The notes below the pieces were generated by a model. The model was not told the origin of the DNA. It made no database searches and worked only from the letters and a program-made list of their open reading frames with translations. Below, one piece after another: positions 27,648 through 38,268 of a DNA stretch of 64,000 nucleotides. The stretch comes from Bacillus zhangzhouensis (GTDB lineage Bacteria; Bacillota; Bacilli; Bacillales; Bacillaceae): positions 1-64,000 of the forward strand of contig NZ_JOTP01000005.1 of assembly GCF_000715205.1 (NCBI RefSeq). The letters run 5' to 3'. The translations under genes and the position numbers were made by a program. How positions within the stretch are numbered: position 1 is the stretch's first letter; each line of letters opens with the position of its first letter.

Positions 27648-28583
27648 TTGAAGTGGTCAGAGATTAGCGTCCATACAACAAATGAAGCGGTGGAACCGGT
27701 CACCAATATTTTGCATGAAGCAGGAGCAAGTGGTGTCGTGATAGAGGACCCGCTTGATTTAATCAAGGAACGTGAAAATGTATACGGTGAGATCTACCAG
27801 CTCGATCCGAATGATTATCCGGATGAAGGGGTTATTGTGAAAGCCTATCTTCCGATGAATAGCTTTTTGATGGAAACGGTAGATGAGATCAAAGAAGCCA
27901 TCAACAATCTTCTTCTTTACGATATTGACCTTGGACGAAATACGCTGTCTATTTGTGAAGTGAATGAAGAAGAATGGGCAACCGCATGGAAGAAATACTA
28001 TCATCCTGTGAAAATCTCTGAAAAATTCACCATCGTTCCAACGTGGGAAGAATATACACCTGTTCATTCTGATGAACTGATCATTGAAATGGACCCTGGA
28101 ATGGCATTTGGAACAGGTACGCATCCAACAACAGTCCTTTGCATTCAGGCGCTTGAGCGCTATGTGAAGGAAAGCGATACGGTGATTGATGTTGGAACAG
28201 GATCTGGGATTTTAAGTGTTGCAGCAGCGATGCTTGGTGCAAAGGATATTCAGGCCTTTGATCTCGACAGCGTTGCGGTTGAAAGTGCGAAGCAAAACAT
28301 CGAATTAAATGGTGTTAGTGAACAAGTGACTGTGAAACAAAACAATCTACTTGATGGTATTTCAGGTGAACATGATGTGATCGTTGCCAACATTCTTGCA
28401 GAGGTCATCTTACGCTTTACAGATCAAGCCTATGATTTATTGAAGAAAGATGGCTATTTCATTACATCAGGTATCATCGGACAAAAGAAATTACAAGTCA
28501 AAACGGCTTTAGAAGAAGCGGGATTTGACATTGTTGAAGTGCTGTCAATGGAAGATTGGGTCAGCATTATAGCGAAAAAATAA
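27648..28583 (+). CDS. prmA: Ribosomal protein L11 methyltransferase
   Basis: 311 aa, the B. subtilis YqeT length when TTG 27648 is used (AAGGAG nine bases upstream). N-terminal L11-recognition domain, then a class I methyltransferase with [14 protein letters not shown] and [10 protein letters not shown]. Trimethylates L11. Continues the heat-shock operon region together with rsmE and mtaB. Confidence 0.95.
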   Translation: MKWSEISVHTTNEAVEPVTNILHEAGASGVVIEDPLDLIKERENVYGEIYQLDPNDYPDEGVIVKAYLPMNSFLMETVDEIKEAINNLLLYDIDLGRNTLSICEVNEEEWATAWKKYYHPVKISEKFTIVPTWEEYTPVHSDELIIEMDPGMAFGTGTHPTTVLCIQALERYVKESDTVIDVGTGSGILSVAAAMLGAKDIQAFDLDSVAVESAKQNIELNGVSEQVTVKQNNLLDGISGEHDVIVANILAEVILRFTDQAYDLLKKDGYFITSGIIGQKKLQVKTALEEAGFDIVEVLSMEDWVSIIAKK

Positions 28584-28606
28584 AGCGAGTAGGTGTCAGG
28601 ACACGT

Positions 28607-29377
28607 ATGCAACGATATTTTATCGACCTCACGAAAGAAGAAGTGATGGCAAAGGGAGCCATCGTCATAAAAGGTGAAGATGTACATCACCTTTCAAATG
28701 TCATGCGAATGAAAGCAGGGCAGGAAATCCTTTGCTTAACGACAGACGGCTTTGAAGCGCTCAGTAAAATTGATACAATAACAAAGGAAGAAGTCATTTG
28801 CCACCTTGAAGGCTGGACGAATCAGAACAGAGAACTTCCGATCATGGTGACGATAGCGAGTGGTCTGCCAAAAGGAGATAAGCTTGAGCTGATTATCCAA
28901 AAAGGCACCGAGCTTGGCGCAAGTGCTTTTGTCCCGTTTCAAGCGGCTCGTTCTATTACAAAACTTGACCAAAAAAAGTCACATAAAAAACGTGAGCGCT
29001 GGGAGAAAATTGCGAAAGAAGCAGCCGAGCAGTCCTATCGGAATATCATTCCCCGTGTTCATAAAGTATCAACGTTTAAAGAGCTGACTCAACTGGCTGG
29101 TGAATTCGATAAATGTGTCGTTGCATACGAAGAATCATCGAAAGAAGGAGAGCAAAGCCGATTTCAAACTGTGCTTCAACAGATGAAAGGCGGACAAACC
29201 TTATTAGTGGTTTTTGGTCCTGAAGGCGGTTTGGCAGAAAAGGAGATTGAAGAACTTGAAAAGCTTGGTGCAGTCATTTGTGGGCTCGGACCACGCATTT
29301 TAAGAACAGAAACAGCTCCTCTATACGCGCTTTCTGCTATATCTTATCAAACAGAGTTATTAAGAGGTGAATCATGA
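28607..29377 (+). CDS. rsmE: 16S rRNA m3U1498 methyltransferase
   Basis: 256 aa, the YqeU length. N-terminal PUA-like domain (MQRYFIDL...) and C-terminal SPOUT knot with FGPEGGLAEKEIEEL and LGPRILRTETA, the SAM-binding loops. Methylates U1498 (E. coli numbering) of 16S rRNA. Overlaps mtaB by four bases (ATGATG around its TGA). Confidence 0.95.
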   Translation: MQRYFIDLTKEEVMAKGAIVIKGEDVHHLSNVMRMKAGQEILCLTTDGFEALSKIDTITKEEVICHLEGWTNQNRELPIMVTIASGLPKGDKLELIIQKGTELGASAFVPFQAARSITKLDQKKSHKKRERWEKIAKEAAEQSYRNIIPRVHKVSTFKELTQLAGEFDKCVVAYEESSKEGEQSRFQTVLQQMKGGQTLLVVFGPEGGLAEKEIEELEKLGAVICGLGPRILRTETAPLYALSAISYQTELLRGES

Positions 29378-30735
29378 TGGGAACAGTAGCGTTCCATACA
29401 CTTGGCTGTAAGGTCAATCACTATGAAACAGAAGCCATCTGGCAGCTGTTTAAAGAAGCTGGCTATGAAAGAAAAGATTATGAATCAAAAGCAGACGTAT
29501 ATGTGATTAATACATGTACGGTCACGAATACAGGCGATAAGAAAAGCCGTCAAGTCATTAGAAGAGCCATTCGTCATAATCCAGATGGTGTCATTTGTGT
29601 AACAGGCTGTTATGCGCAAACATCTCCTGCAGAAATCATGGCGATTCCTGGCGTTGATATTGTAGTTGGAACACAAGACAGACATAAATTACTTGGTTAT
29701 ATTGAAGAATACCGCAGAGAAAGACAGCCGATTAACGGGGTTGGCAATATCATGAAAGCGCGGGTGTTCGAAGAGCTTGATGTTCCAGCCTTTACAGACA
29801 GAACGCGTGCTTCATTAAAAATCCAAGAAGGCTGTAACAATTTCTGTACATTCTGCATCATTCCGTGGGCTCGCGGACTTCTTCGTTCTCGTGATCCTGA
29901 AGAGGTTATCAATCAAGCGCAGCAGCTTGTTGATGCCGGCTATAAAGAAATTGTGTTAACAGGTATTCACACAGGCGGATACGGAGAAGACCTAAAGGAT
30001 TATAACTTTGCTAAGCTTTTGAAAGAATTAGATGAACGTGTCAAAGGCTTAAAACGAATCCGCATTTCATCAATTGAGGCAAGTCAAATTACAGACGAAG
30101 TGATTGAAGTGCTGGATCAGTCAGATAAAATTGTCAGACACCTGCACATTCCGCTTCAATCTGGCTCTAACACTGTGCTGAAAAGAATGCGCCGTAAATA
30201 TACGATGGAATTCTTTGCAGAGCGTTTAACAAAGCTGAAAAAAGCATTGCCAGGCTTGGCTGTGACCTCTGATGTGATTGTTGGATTCCCTGGGGAAACA
30301 GAAGAAGAATTTATGGAAACGTACAATTTTGTCAAAGACCATCAATTCTCTGAGCTCCACGTATTCCCTTACAGCAAACGTACAGGTACTCCGGCTGCAA
30401 GAATGGAAGATCAAGTGGACGAACATGTGAAAAACGAACGCGTTCACCGCTTGATCGCTCTTTCTGACCAGCTTGCAAAAGAATATGCATCAGCATATGA
30501 AGGGGAAGTGCTAGAGATTATTCCAGAAGAATCCTTCAAAGAACAAGACGGACAGCACAATCTCTATGTAGGTTATACCGATAACTATATGAAGGTTGTA
30601 TTTGAAGGTACAGAGGACATGATCGGTCGTTTGGTGAAAGTGAAAATAACAAAAGCGGGCTATCCTTATAACGAAGGACAATTCGTCCGTATCAGCGATG
30701 ACGTGCAAACAGACAAAGTGAGAATGACCTCATAA
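29374..30735 (+). CDS. mtaB: tRNA t6A37 methylthiotransferase
   Basis: 453 aa. UPF0004 domain with three cluster-binding Cys (LGCKVN, NTCTVT, TGCYAQ), radical SAM motif CNNFCTFC near residue 155, and a C-terminal TRAM domain. Converts t6A to ms2t6A at position 37 of ANN-decoding tRNAs. Either Met 1 or Met 2 may be used. Confidence 0.95.
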   Translation: MMGTVAFHTLGCKVNHYETEAIWQLFKEAGYERKDYESKADVYVINTCTVTNTGDKKSRQVIRRAIRHNPDGVICVTGCYAQTSPAEIMAIPGVDIVVGTQDRHKLLGYIEEYRRERQPINGVGNIMKARVFEELDVPAFTDRTRASLKIQEGCNNFCTFCIIPWARGLLRSRDPEEVINQAQQLVDAGYKEIVLTGIHTGGYGEDLKDYNFAKLLKELDERVKGLKRIRISSIEASQITDEVIEVLDQSDKIVRHLHIPLQSGSNTVLKRMRRKYTMEFFAERLTKLKKALPGLAVTSDVIVGFPGETEEEFMETYNFVKDHQFSELHVFPYSKRTGTPAARMEDQVDEHVKNERVHRLIALSDQLAKEYASAYEGEVLEIIPEESFKEQDGQHNLYVGYTDNYMKVVFEGTEDMIGRLVKVKITKAGYPYNEGQFVRISDDVQTDKVRMTS

Positions 30736-30741
30736 GAGATA

Positions 30742-30779
30742 AAAAAACCGGTTGCCATAGAGCAAGCCGGTTTCTTTTA
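30742..30779. terminator. Bidirectional terminator between mtaB and yqeW
   Basis: AAACCGGTTGC / GCAAGCCGGTTT stem with A run before and T run after, between convergent genes. Confidence 0.88.
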
Positions 30780-31706
30780 TTTCGACTGATTCGGTAAAAG
30801 AAATAAGATCAAGGCGTGAAAAGGACGAATGAAAGGGAAGAAGAGTAGAGAGCTTGCGACATTAAACAGCAGACTGAAATGCGCAATCTGCTGGGCAGGA
30901 GAGCTCGCCAGAAGTGCGACGAACTCTGTGATCAGGGCGAGAAAAGGGAGGCATAAAAGAACCCCGAGAACATTAAACACGACGTGTGCGTAAGCAGTTT
31001 GACGTGCTGCATAACCGCCAGATATTGCAGCCATCACAGCGGTAATACATGTCCCGATATTGGACCCTAAAACAAAGCTGATGCCTTCTTGCAGTGCCAC
31101 ACTTCCTTCATTCATAAACCCCATCAAAATGCCGATACATACAGAGCTCGAATGAACAATAGCCGTAAAAACCGTACCAGAGAGAAGAGCTGTCCAATCA
31201 GAGTGCTGCATCATTTCAAGAAAACGCAATGTCTCTGGCTGGCTTGTCATCATCCCCGCAATTTTTGAAAAGCCTTGAATGCAAAAAAAGATCATCCCAA
31301 GCCCAAATAGACTCTTTCCTGCATGTTTGAAGGACCTTTGACCAAAAATGATACATACAAGACCAGTAGCAATTAAAACCCACATGAACACGTCCATTTT
31401 AATCGCAATAAATTCTGTCGTGAACGTGGACCCGATATTGGTCCCAAGGATCATTGGAATTGATTTTTTGAAAGTCAGGATGCCTGTACTCACAAAGCCG
31501 ATGACAATGACCATAAACGCCGAACTGCTTTGAAGCACGCCTGTAAACACAATACTGACCAAGAATGCTTTCATCGGGTGATCTGTAAAGAGAAGAAGCG
31601 ATTTCTCAATACGAGATGACGTCAGCGCCATTAATCCTTTTCTTAGCAAACCCATGGACCATAAAAAAATGAAAATAAGTGCACAAAAATAAATGATCGC
31701 CATCAT
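30777..31706 (-). CDS. yqeW: Na+/phosphate cotransporter-family membrane protein YqeW
   Basis: 309 aa, about eight membrane helices. The two inverted repeats typical of the NptA/PNaS family are visible: QSSSAFMVIVIGFV with GTNIGSTFT, and VHSSSVCIGILMG with GSNIGTCIT. Probably couples sodium and phosphate movement, though transport by YqeW itself has not been shown. Lacks the PhoU-like tail of longer relatives. Confidence 0.88.
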   Translation of the reverse strand: MMAIIYFCALIFIFLWSMGLLRKGLMALTSSRIEKSLLLFTDHPMKAFLVSIVFTGVLQSSSAFMVIVIGFVSTGILTFKKSIPMILGTNIGSTFTTEFIAIKMDVFMWVLIATGLVCIIFGQRSFKHAGKSLFGLGMIFFCIQGFSKIAGMMTSQPETLRFLEMMQHSDWTALLSGTVFTAIVHSSSVCIGILMGFMNEGSVALQEGISFVLGSNIGTCITAVMAAISGGYAARQTAYAHVVFNVLGVLLCLPFLALITEFVALLASSPAQQIAHFSLLFNVASSLLFFPFIRPFHALILFLLPNQSK

Positions 31707-31785
31707 AGAAAAGTCCTCCTTTTACCAATGAATATATGGACTTGTCTACCTGCTCATGACGAAAATATATTTCCAAATCACTTAG

Positions 31786-31814
31786 TTGACCTCGCACTAG
31801 GCTTATATTATAAT
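31786..31814 (+). promoter_or_regulatory. Strong sigma-A promoter of rpsU-yqeY
   Basis: TTGACC, 17-base spacer, perfect TATAAT, about 75 bases before the rpsU start. Confidence 0.88.
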
Positions 31815-31889
31815 GTCTAGGTACATGTTTGCATGTATATCTTTTTTTTAAATGCAGTCGATTGGTGTATTCGGAGGGAGGGAAAGAGA

Positions 31890-32063
31890 ATGTCAAAAAC
31901 GGTCGTTAGAAAAAACGAATCGCTTGAAGATGCTCTTCGTCGCTTTAAACGCAGTGTATCCAAAACTGGAACATTGCAAGAAGCAAGAAAGCGTGAATTT
32001 TATGAAAAGCCTAGCGTAAAGCGCAAGAAAAAGTCCGAAGCTGCTAGAAAACGTAAATTTTAA
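31890..32063 (+). CDS. rpsU: 30S ribosomal protein S21
   Basis: 57 aa, the Bacillus S21 size: [19 protein letters not shown] followed by the Lys/Arg-rich tail [14 protein letters not shown]. Located in the 30S platform near the Shine-Dalgarno interaction. ATG 31890 follows GGAGGGAGGG; the longer frame upstream includes promoter sequence and was rejected. Confidence 0.97.
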
Positions 32064-32077
32064 AAGAGGGTGGATTT

Positions 32078-32564
<487 letters not shown>

Positions 32565-32592
32565 ATGCCACCATAAATCTGTCATATAAAAA

Positions 32593-32619
32593 TGAAACCT
32601 ATGATACATTTGTAACGTA
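32593..32619 (+). promoter_or_regulatory. Sigma-W promoter of yqeZ-floA-yqfB
   Basis: TGAAAC (32593-32598), 17-base spacer, CGTA (32616-32619). This is the ECF sigma-W consensus, and the B. subtilis operon is a known sigma-W target. Confidence 0.85.
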
Positions 32620-32668
32620 TGTAAAGGAACGGTAAAATAAAAGAAAGAGAGGAGGGATCACCAAATAG

Positions 32669-33982
32669 ATGAAAAAAATAAAAATTTCTATTGCTCTCTT
32701 CAGTTGTTTTATAATATGCTTGTTATTAGGGGTTCAATTGACCGCGAAATCAGCAGATCAGAAAGTTCATGTCATCCCAATTGAAGATACAGTAGAAAAG
32801 GGACTTTCTAAATTCGTTGAACGATCATTTGAGCAAGCAAAGTCGGAACGGGCGAAGCATATTATTCTCGATATTAATACACCAGGTGGTGCAGTTGATG
32901 CGGCGCTTGAGATCGCAGATACCATTCGTGCGTCTGATATCCCTGTGACAGCGTTTGTGAATCATAGAGCGCTTTCAGCCGGGGCCTTCCTTGCATTAAA
33001 TGCCGATCAAATTTATATGACCCCGAACGGAAAGATGGGGGCTGCTGCGATCATTGATGGAGAAGGCAATGCTGCCGATCAAAAATCTGAATCTCTATGG
33101 CTTGCTGAAATGAGTGATGCTGCCGAAAAGCAGGGGCGTGATCCAAAGTATGCTCTTGCGATGGCAGATGTAGATATAGATGCAAAAGAAGCCGGTGCAC
33201 CAAAAGGAGAATTGCTCACCTTCAACACCGACCGAGCGCTTCAATTCGGTTATGCAGAAGGGGAAGCGACAAATATGGATGACTTGCTTCAGAAGCTGAA
33301 CTTAGCAGACACTTCTGTTCAATACGATGAAGTGAGCTTTGCTGAAAAGGTTGCGCGCTTTCTCACGCATCCAATCGTCATTCCAATCCTTTTATCCATC
33401 GCAAGCTTAGGGTTAATTGTTGAGTTATATTCTCCCGGCTTTGGGGTCCCAGGCACCATGGGAGTCACAGCGCTTCTTCTATTCTTTTATGGTCATCTCG
33501 TGGCGGGTTTTGCAGGATATGAGACGTTGTTCCTGTTTTTAGCAGGGATTGCACTCATTATTCTGGAATTGTTTTTGCCAGGGGGAATCGTAGGTGTCAT
33601 TGGATTAATCTGTGTCGTTGTCAGCTTATTTTTAGCAGCTGGAAGCTTTACAGAAATGGCGATTTCCATCTTGATTGCCACTGCTGTTTCAATCATAGCA
33701 GTTATTTTATTGACAAAGGTGTTGGGGAAACGTATGAAATTTTTTAAAAAGTTCATTTTAACCGATTCAACCAATAAAGAAAGTGGTTATGTCTCAAATG
33801 AAACAAGAGAGGATCTTGTTGGACAAATCGCAGTAACAGCAACAGCACTTCGTCCATCCGGTACGATTGTACTCGGAGATGAGCGCATTGATGTTGTATC
33901 AGAAGGTGCATTTATCGACAAGGATGAACAAGTAAAAATTGTCAAAGCGGAAGGCTCACGCATTGTCGTGAGGAAAGTATAG
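32669..33982 (+). CDS. yqeZ: NfeD-family membrane protein with ClpP-like protease domain
   Basis: 437 aa. Signal peptide (about 1-27), a ClpP/serine-protease-like domain with NTPGGAVDAAL and LSAGAFLALNADQIYM, four or five membrane helices (about 230-345) and a C-terminal OB-fold NfeD domain (VGQIAVTATALRPSGTIVLG). Such proteins pair with flotillins in membrane-stress defence. First gene of the operon with floA and yqfB, behind the sigma-W promoter. Confidence 0.92.
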   Translation: MKKIKISIALFSCFIICLLLGVQLTAKSADQKVHVIPIEDTVEKGLSKFVERSFEQAKSERAKHIILDINTPGGAVDAALEIADTIRASDIPVTAFVNHRALSAGAFLALNADQIYMTPNGKMGAAAIIDGEGNAADQKSESLWLAEMSDAAEKQGRDPKYALAMADVDIDAKEAGAPKGELLTFNTDRALQFGYAEGEATNMDDLLQKLNLADTSVQYDEVSFAEKVARFLTHPIVIPILLSIASLGLIVELYSPGFGVPGTMGVTALLLFFYGHLVAGFAGYETLFLFLAGIALIILELFLPGGIVGVIGLICVVVSLFLAAGSFTEMAISILIATAVSIIAVILLTKVLGKRMKFFKKFILTDSTNKESGYVSNETREDLVGQIAVTATALRPSGTIVLGDERIDVVSEGAFIDKDEQVKIVKAEGSRIVVRKV

Positions 33983-34009
33983 ATATACTGAATTTATAGG
34001 AGGAATAAA

Positions 34010-35002
34010 ATGGATCCATCTACTTTACTATTATTTGTGATTATCGCAGCAGGTTTGATCGTTCTATCGATCTTCTTCACCTTTGTACCGGTGATGCTGT
34101 GGATTTCAGCCCTAGCGGCTGGCGTAAGAGTGAGCATTTTTACACTTGTAGGAATGAGACTTCGCCGAGTGATTCCAAACCGAGTGGTCAACCCGCTTAT
34201 CAAAGCGCATAAAGCAGGTCTTGATGCGACGATTAACCAATTAGAAAGCCACTACCTTGCAGGTGGTAACGTTGACCGCGTGATAAACGCACTGATTGCG
34301 GCTCAACGTGCGAATATCGAATTGAACTTTGCACGCTGTGCAGCGATCGACCTAGCAGGCCGTGATGTACTTGAAGCGGTACAAATGAGTGTTAACCCTA
34401 AAGTGATTGAAACACCATTTATCTCTGGTGTTGCGATGGACGGGATTGAAGTAAAAGCAAAAGCACGTATCACAGTTCGTGCAAACATCGACCGACTTGT
34501 CGGTGGTGCAGGAGAAGAAACAATCATTGCTCGTGTAGGTGAAGGGATTGTCTCTACAATCGGTTCATCAGATAATCATAAAAAGGTTCTAGAAAATCCT
34601 GATATGATTTCTCAAACGGTTCTTGGTAAAGGATTAGATTCAGGTACGGCGTTTGAAATCCTCTCGATTGATATCGCAGATGTTGATATCGGTAAGAACA
34701 TTGGAGCTATTCTACAAACAGACCAAGCAGAAGCAGACAAAAACATTGCACAGGCTAAAGCGGAAGAACGCCGCGCAATGGCTGTTGCACAAGAACAAGA
34801 AATGCGTGCGAGAGTTGAAGAAATGCGCGCGAAAGTAGTAGAAGCAGAGGCTGAAGTACCACTTGCAATGGCTGAAGCACTACGAGAAGGCAATATTGGA
34901 GTCATGGACTACATGAACATTAAAAATATCGATGCTGATACGGATATGAGAGATTCTTTTGGTAAAATGACAAAAGGTCCATCTGATAATGAAAACAAAT
35001 AA
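34010..35002 (+). CDS. floA: Flotillin-like scaffold protein FloA
   Basis: 330 aa. N-terminal membrane hairpin (about 4-40), SPFH/band-7-type domain, and Glu/Ala-rich helical repeats ([22 protein letters not shown]) that drive oligomerisation. Organises functional membrane microdomains. ATG lies behind GGAGGAATAAA. Encoded directly behind its NfeD partner. Confidence 0.96.
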   Translation: MDPSTLLLFVIIAAGLIVLSIFFTFVPVMLWISALAAGVRVSIFTLVGMRLRRVIPNRVVNPLIKAHKAGLDATINQLESHYLAGGNVDRVINALIAAQRANIELNFARCAAIDLAGRDVLEAVQMSVNPKVIETPFISGVAMDGIEVKAKARITVRANIDRLVGGAGEETIIARVGEGIVSTIGSSDNHKKVLENPDMISQTVLGKGLDSGTAFEILSIDIADVDIGKNIGAILQTDQAEADKNIAQAKAEERRAMAVAQEQEMRARVEEMRAKVVEAEAEVPLAMAEALREGNIGVMDYMNIKNIDADTDMRDSFGKMTKGPSDNENK

Positions 35003-35033
35003 GCATCCTCTCACGCTTTAAGGAGGGAGCCCA

Positions 35034-35534
35034 ATGGACATTCTATTTGAAAATCCGCTACTAATTGCGATTATCATCGGTATCATCTCTGCTATCTTTG
35101 GGAAAATCGGCAAACAAGAGGAGAATGAACAAAAGAACCAGCAAAACAAGCCGGCTCCTCAGCGTAAGCCAATGCCTCAAAAGCAGCAAACAAAACAAAA
35201 AAGTCCAGACCCAGTCGCGGCGGACCAGCTAGACGATTTTGGCGATGTACATGATCATGGCGGGATGAAGAAAAAAACATCACAGTCCTTACAAGATCGC
35301 TATACGGATACACTTGCTGAAATGGAAGAAAGAAAAAGCGAGCTGAGTAGAGAGTTCCAATCGCTTGAAAGGCAGCTCACAAGGCCAAAATCAGCATCTG
35401 CTGAAGTGAAGCCAAAAATCATTGAGAAGCTCAACCAAGATACGGTTGTTCAAGGCATGATCCTTGGAGAAGTATTTGGAGAGCCGCGTGCTAAAAAGCC
35501 GCATCGAACGATGAAACGGCCGTATAAAAGATAA
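35034..35534 (+). CDS. yqfB: YqfB, small membrane-anchored protein
   Basis: 166 aa. One N-terminal membrane segment (LLIAIIIGIISAIFG), then a highly charged Gln/Lys/Pro-rich stretch (about 25-60), a coiled-coil part (EMEERKSELSREFQSLERQL) and a basic tail (KKPHRTMKRPYKR). No known domain. The operon position suggests a role with FloA and YqeZ at the membrane. The Gln/Lys/Pro linker is probably variable in length between strains. Confidence 0.75.
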   Translation: MDILFENPLLIAIIIGIISAIFGKIGKQEENEQKNQQNKPAPQRKPMPQKQQTKQKSPDPVAADQLDDFGDVHDHGGMKKKTSQSLQDRYTDTLAEMEERKSELSREFQSLERQLTRPKSASAEVKPKIIEKLNQDTVVQGMILGEVFGEPRAKKPHRTMKRPYKR

Positions 35535-35539
35535 CGAAG

Positions 35540-35569
35540 AAAGCCTCCCTTTACTAAGGGGGCTTTTTT
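35540..35569 (+). terminator. Terminator after yqfB
   Basis: AAAGCCTCCCTT / AAGGGGGCTTTTTT hairpin. Confidence 0.85.
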
Positions 35570-35739
35570 GTGGTCTGATGGCAATTTTTCATAAGCAAAA
35601 TAATGAACGGGCTGTTTTACGGGATTCATTAGCATGATATGAACCGCTGAGGAATAGGATGATATAGAGGCTTTCTCATCAGTCTCACCATCTTTCAGTT
35701 TGATCTCATACACATGAGGTGGGAAGGGGTTCTTATTGA

Positions 35740-36021
35740 ATGGGAAAAAGAAAAAATCGACTTAAAGCATGGCTGACAAGAACACTTGAAATCCCTCCAG
35801 ACGTGATGATGGATCTTCCCCGTATTACGATGGTTGGCAGACTCCACATTTACATAGAGAACCATAAAGGACTTTTACTTTTCAGTGATCAAGAGGTAAG
35901 GCTTATGCTCAAACAAGGACAATGCATTATTTCAGGGAAAGATTTTGTGATTAAAACGATTTTGCCAGAAGAGATCTTATTAGAAGGGAAAATCGATGAG
36001 GTCCGTTATATTGATTCTTAA
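35740..36021 (+). CDS. yqfC: Sporulation protein YqfC
   Basis: 93 aa, related to YabP/YqfC: LEIPPDVMMDLPRITMVGR, YIENHKGLLLFSDQEVRL and a C-terminal beta-rich part. In B. subtilis yqfC and yqfD are mother-cell (sigma-E) genes. A CATACACAT at 35707-35715 resembles a sigma-E -10, but the -35 is unclear. The ribosome-binding site GGAAGGGG is rather far from ATG. Confidence 0.88.
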   Translation: MGKRKNRLKAWLTRTLEIPPDVMMDLPRITMVGRLHIYIENHKGLLLFSDQEVRLMLKQGQCIISGKDFVIKTILPEEILLEGKIDEVRYIDS

Positions 36022-36039
36022 CTGACGGAGGGGAGAAGC

Positions 36040-37230
36040 GTGAAGAATAAATGGTTCACCTATTTTATTGGCAAAGTGGAAGTGGAGATCAAAGGAAACG
36101 GGATTGAGCGGCTCATGAATGAGTGCACGAGACAGGGGATCACAATTTCTCAAGTGAGCCGCCATCAAGACAGCGTGCGCTTATTTATTCGCTTATCAGA
36201 TGTACATGCCTTTAGAAAATTGCGCAGACATCATGAGGTGAAATGTTCATTTCATCAAAGGAAGGGTCTTCCGTTTCTTCTCATGTGGTCAAGGAGGAAT
36301 ATTGGGTTCACCCTTGGGATTGTTTTCTTTCTGGTGACGATATTGGCCCTTTCAAATATGGTGTGGAAAATAGATATCACAGGAGCGAATCCAGAGACAG
36401 AGCATCAAATGAGAAAGCATTTAGACGACATTGGTGTACAAAAAGGCCGGTTTCAATTTCTAATGGGAACACCTGAAAAAATTCAAAAGTCCCTGACAAC
36501 CAATATTAAAAGCATTACATGGGTCGGCGTTGAATTAAACGGTACGACATTTCAAATGAAAGTCGTTGAAAAAAATGAGCCTGAAAAAGAGAAATATACA
36601 AGTCCGCAGCACATTGTTGCTAAGAAAAAGGCCGTCATCACGAGGATGTATGTAGAAAAAGGGGAACCGCTAGCCGCGGTCGATGAACATGTGAAAAAAG
36701 GGCAGATGCTCGTTTCTGGACTAATTGGCAGCGAAGATCAACAAAAAACGGTAGGAGCCAAAGCGAAAATCTATGGTGAAACATGGTATCGTTCTGAAGT
36801 TTCTGTCCCTCTTCGAACATCTTTTGACGTCTTTACGGGTAAAATGAAGACAAAGCACAAGCTCTCCGCATTTGGAGGTTCATTGCCATTTTGGGGATTT
36901 TCCTTTAAAGAAGATGATTTTGAGCAGCCAAAAACAGAAACAGAAGTACATCCACTTCAGTTCTTAAACTTTCAGCTCCCATTCTCCTATGAAAAGGAAA
37001 TCACACGCGAAAGTGAAAAAATCAATCGAGAATACACAAATAAAGAAGCAGTTCAAGCAGGGATTAAAATGGGTAAAAAAGAATTAGAAGAGAAGCTAGG
37101 TCAAACAGGAGAGGTGAAAAGTGAAAAAGTTTTGCACGAGACAACAGGGAATGGTAAAGTTAAGTTAATCATCCTTTACCAAGTAATAGAAGATATTGTT
37201 CAACCAACACCTATTGTTCAGGGAGACTAG
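36040..37230 (+). CDS. yqfD: Stage IV sporulation protein YqfD
   Basis: 396 aa. Cytoplasmic N-terminal domain (about 1-85), one membrane helix (about 90-112, IGFTLGIVFFLVTILAL), then a large domain facing the other side of the membrane, starting with WKIDITGANPETEHQM in FtsQ/POTRA-like style. Required for sporulation in the mother cell by relation to B. subtilis YqfD. Three bases separate it from phoH. Confidence 0.9.
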   Translation: MKNKWFTYFIGKVEVEIKGNGIERLMNECTRQGITISQVSRHQDSVRLFIRLSDVHAFRKLRRHHEVKCSFHQRKGLPFLLMWSRRNIGFTLGIVFFLVTILALSNMVWKIDITGANPETEHQMRKHLDDIGVQKGRFQFLMGTPEKIQKSLTTNIKSITWVGVELNGTTFQMKVVEKNEPEKEKYTSPQHIVAKKKAVITRMYVEKGEPLAAVDEHVKKGQMLVSGLIGSEDQQKTVGAKAKIYGETWYRSEVSVPLRTSFDVFTGKMKTKHKLSAFGGSLPFWGFSFKEDDFEQPKTETEVHPLQFLNFQLPFSYEKEITRESEKINREYTNKEAVQAGIKMGKKELEEKLGQTGEVKSEKVLHETTGNGKVKLIILYQVIEDIVQPTPIVQGD

Positions 37231-37233
37231 AGA

Positions 37234-38193
37234 ATGACAGAACATTTACTTGAGATTCAACAAAAATTGGATAGCCCAAACGAAGCCATCGCTTTATTTG
37301 GCAATCAAGATGCTTATCTGAAACTGATGGAAAACGAGCTGAATGTCTCCATTATTACACGTGGAGAGAAAGTGTATGTTTCCGGTCAGGAAGCATCAAG
37401 AGATACAGTGAGCCAGTTGATTACATCTCTCTTACATCTCATCCGTAAAGGAATCGAGATTTCTGAACGGGATGTCGTCTATGCGATTAAAATGGCGCAA
37501 AAAAACAAGCTGAATTATTTTGAGAATATGTATGAAGATGAAATTACGAAAAATGCCAAAGGAAAGTCGATCAGGGTGAAAACGATCGGCCAGCGTGAAT
37601 ATGCTGCGGCGATGAAAAAAGATGATCTCGTCTTTGGGATTGGGCCTGCTGGTACAGGTAAAACGTATTTGGCAGTCGTTAACGCGGTACATGCACTGAA
37701 AAATGGACATGTGAAACGGATTATCCTGACAAGACCAGCCGTTGAAGCAGGAGAGAGTCTTGGCTTTTTGCCAGGCGATCTAAAGGAAAAAGTAGATCCT
37801 TATTTAAGACCACTATATGATGCCTTGCATGATGTGCTTGGCAGTGATCATACGGAACGTTTAATTGAGCGCGGTGTCATTGAAATAGCGCCTCTCGCCT
37901 ATATGAGAGGGCGGACGCTCGATGATGCATTTGTTATTTTAGATGAAGCGCAAAATACAACGCCAGCCCAAATGAAAATGTTTTTGACGAGACTAGGGTT
38001 TGGCTCTAAAATGGTCATTACAGGAGATATTACACAAATTGATCTGCCAAAGGGCATGCAGTCAGGTCTTGCGGCTGCAAAGGACATGCTTGCAGAGATC
38101 AAGGGCATCTCATTCATTGAATTAGACCAGACAGATGTGGTCAGACACCCGCTTGTGGCGAAGATCATTGGAGCATACGAAAAGCAAAAATGA
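37234..38193 (+). CDS. phoH: PhoH-like ATPase
   Basis: 319 aa. Walker A GPAGTGKTYLAVV near residue 135 and Walker B FVILDEAQNTTP near 230, with the PhoH-specific VMTGDITQIDLP-type segment (here VITGDITQIDLP) and TDVVRHPLVAKII. Family members are linked to RNA metabolism; its placement just before pgpH and ybeY fits that link. Confidence 0.93.
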   Translation: MTEHLLEIQQKLDSPNEAIALFGNQDAYLKLMENELNVSIITRGEKVYVSGQEASRDTVSQLITSLLHLIRKGIEISERDVVYAIKMAQKNKLNYFENMYEDEITKNAKGKSIRVKTIGQREYAAAMKKDDLVFGIGPAGTGKTYLAVVNAVHALKNGHVKRIILTRPAVEAGESLGFLPGDLKEKVDPYLRPLYDALHDVLGSDHTERLIERGVIEIAPLAYMRGRTLDDAFVILDEAQNTTPAQMKMFLTRLGFGSKMVITGDITQIDLPKGMQSGLAAAKDMLAEIKGISFIELDQTDVVRHPLVAKIIGAYEKQK

Positions 38194-38199
38194 ACTGAG

Positions 38200-38228
38200 T
38201 GACCCGATCGTCTTCATCGGGTCATTTT
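38200..38228 (+). terminator. Terminator after phoH
   Basis: TGACCCGAT / ATCGGGTCA stem followed by TTTTGT. Confidence 0.75.
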
Positions 38229-38268
38229 GTTTCGATCGTGGTTTAAAGTAAAAAAGGAGGTACTTTCC

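Noticed and set aside
34303-34905. Ser/Ala-rich antisense ORFs opposite floA
   Set aside because: Mirror of the Glu/Ala-rich helical repeats; no independent signals.
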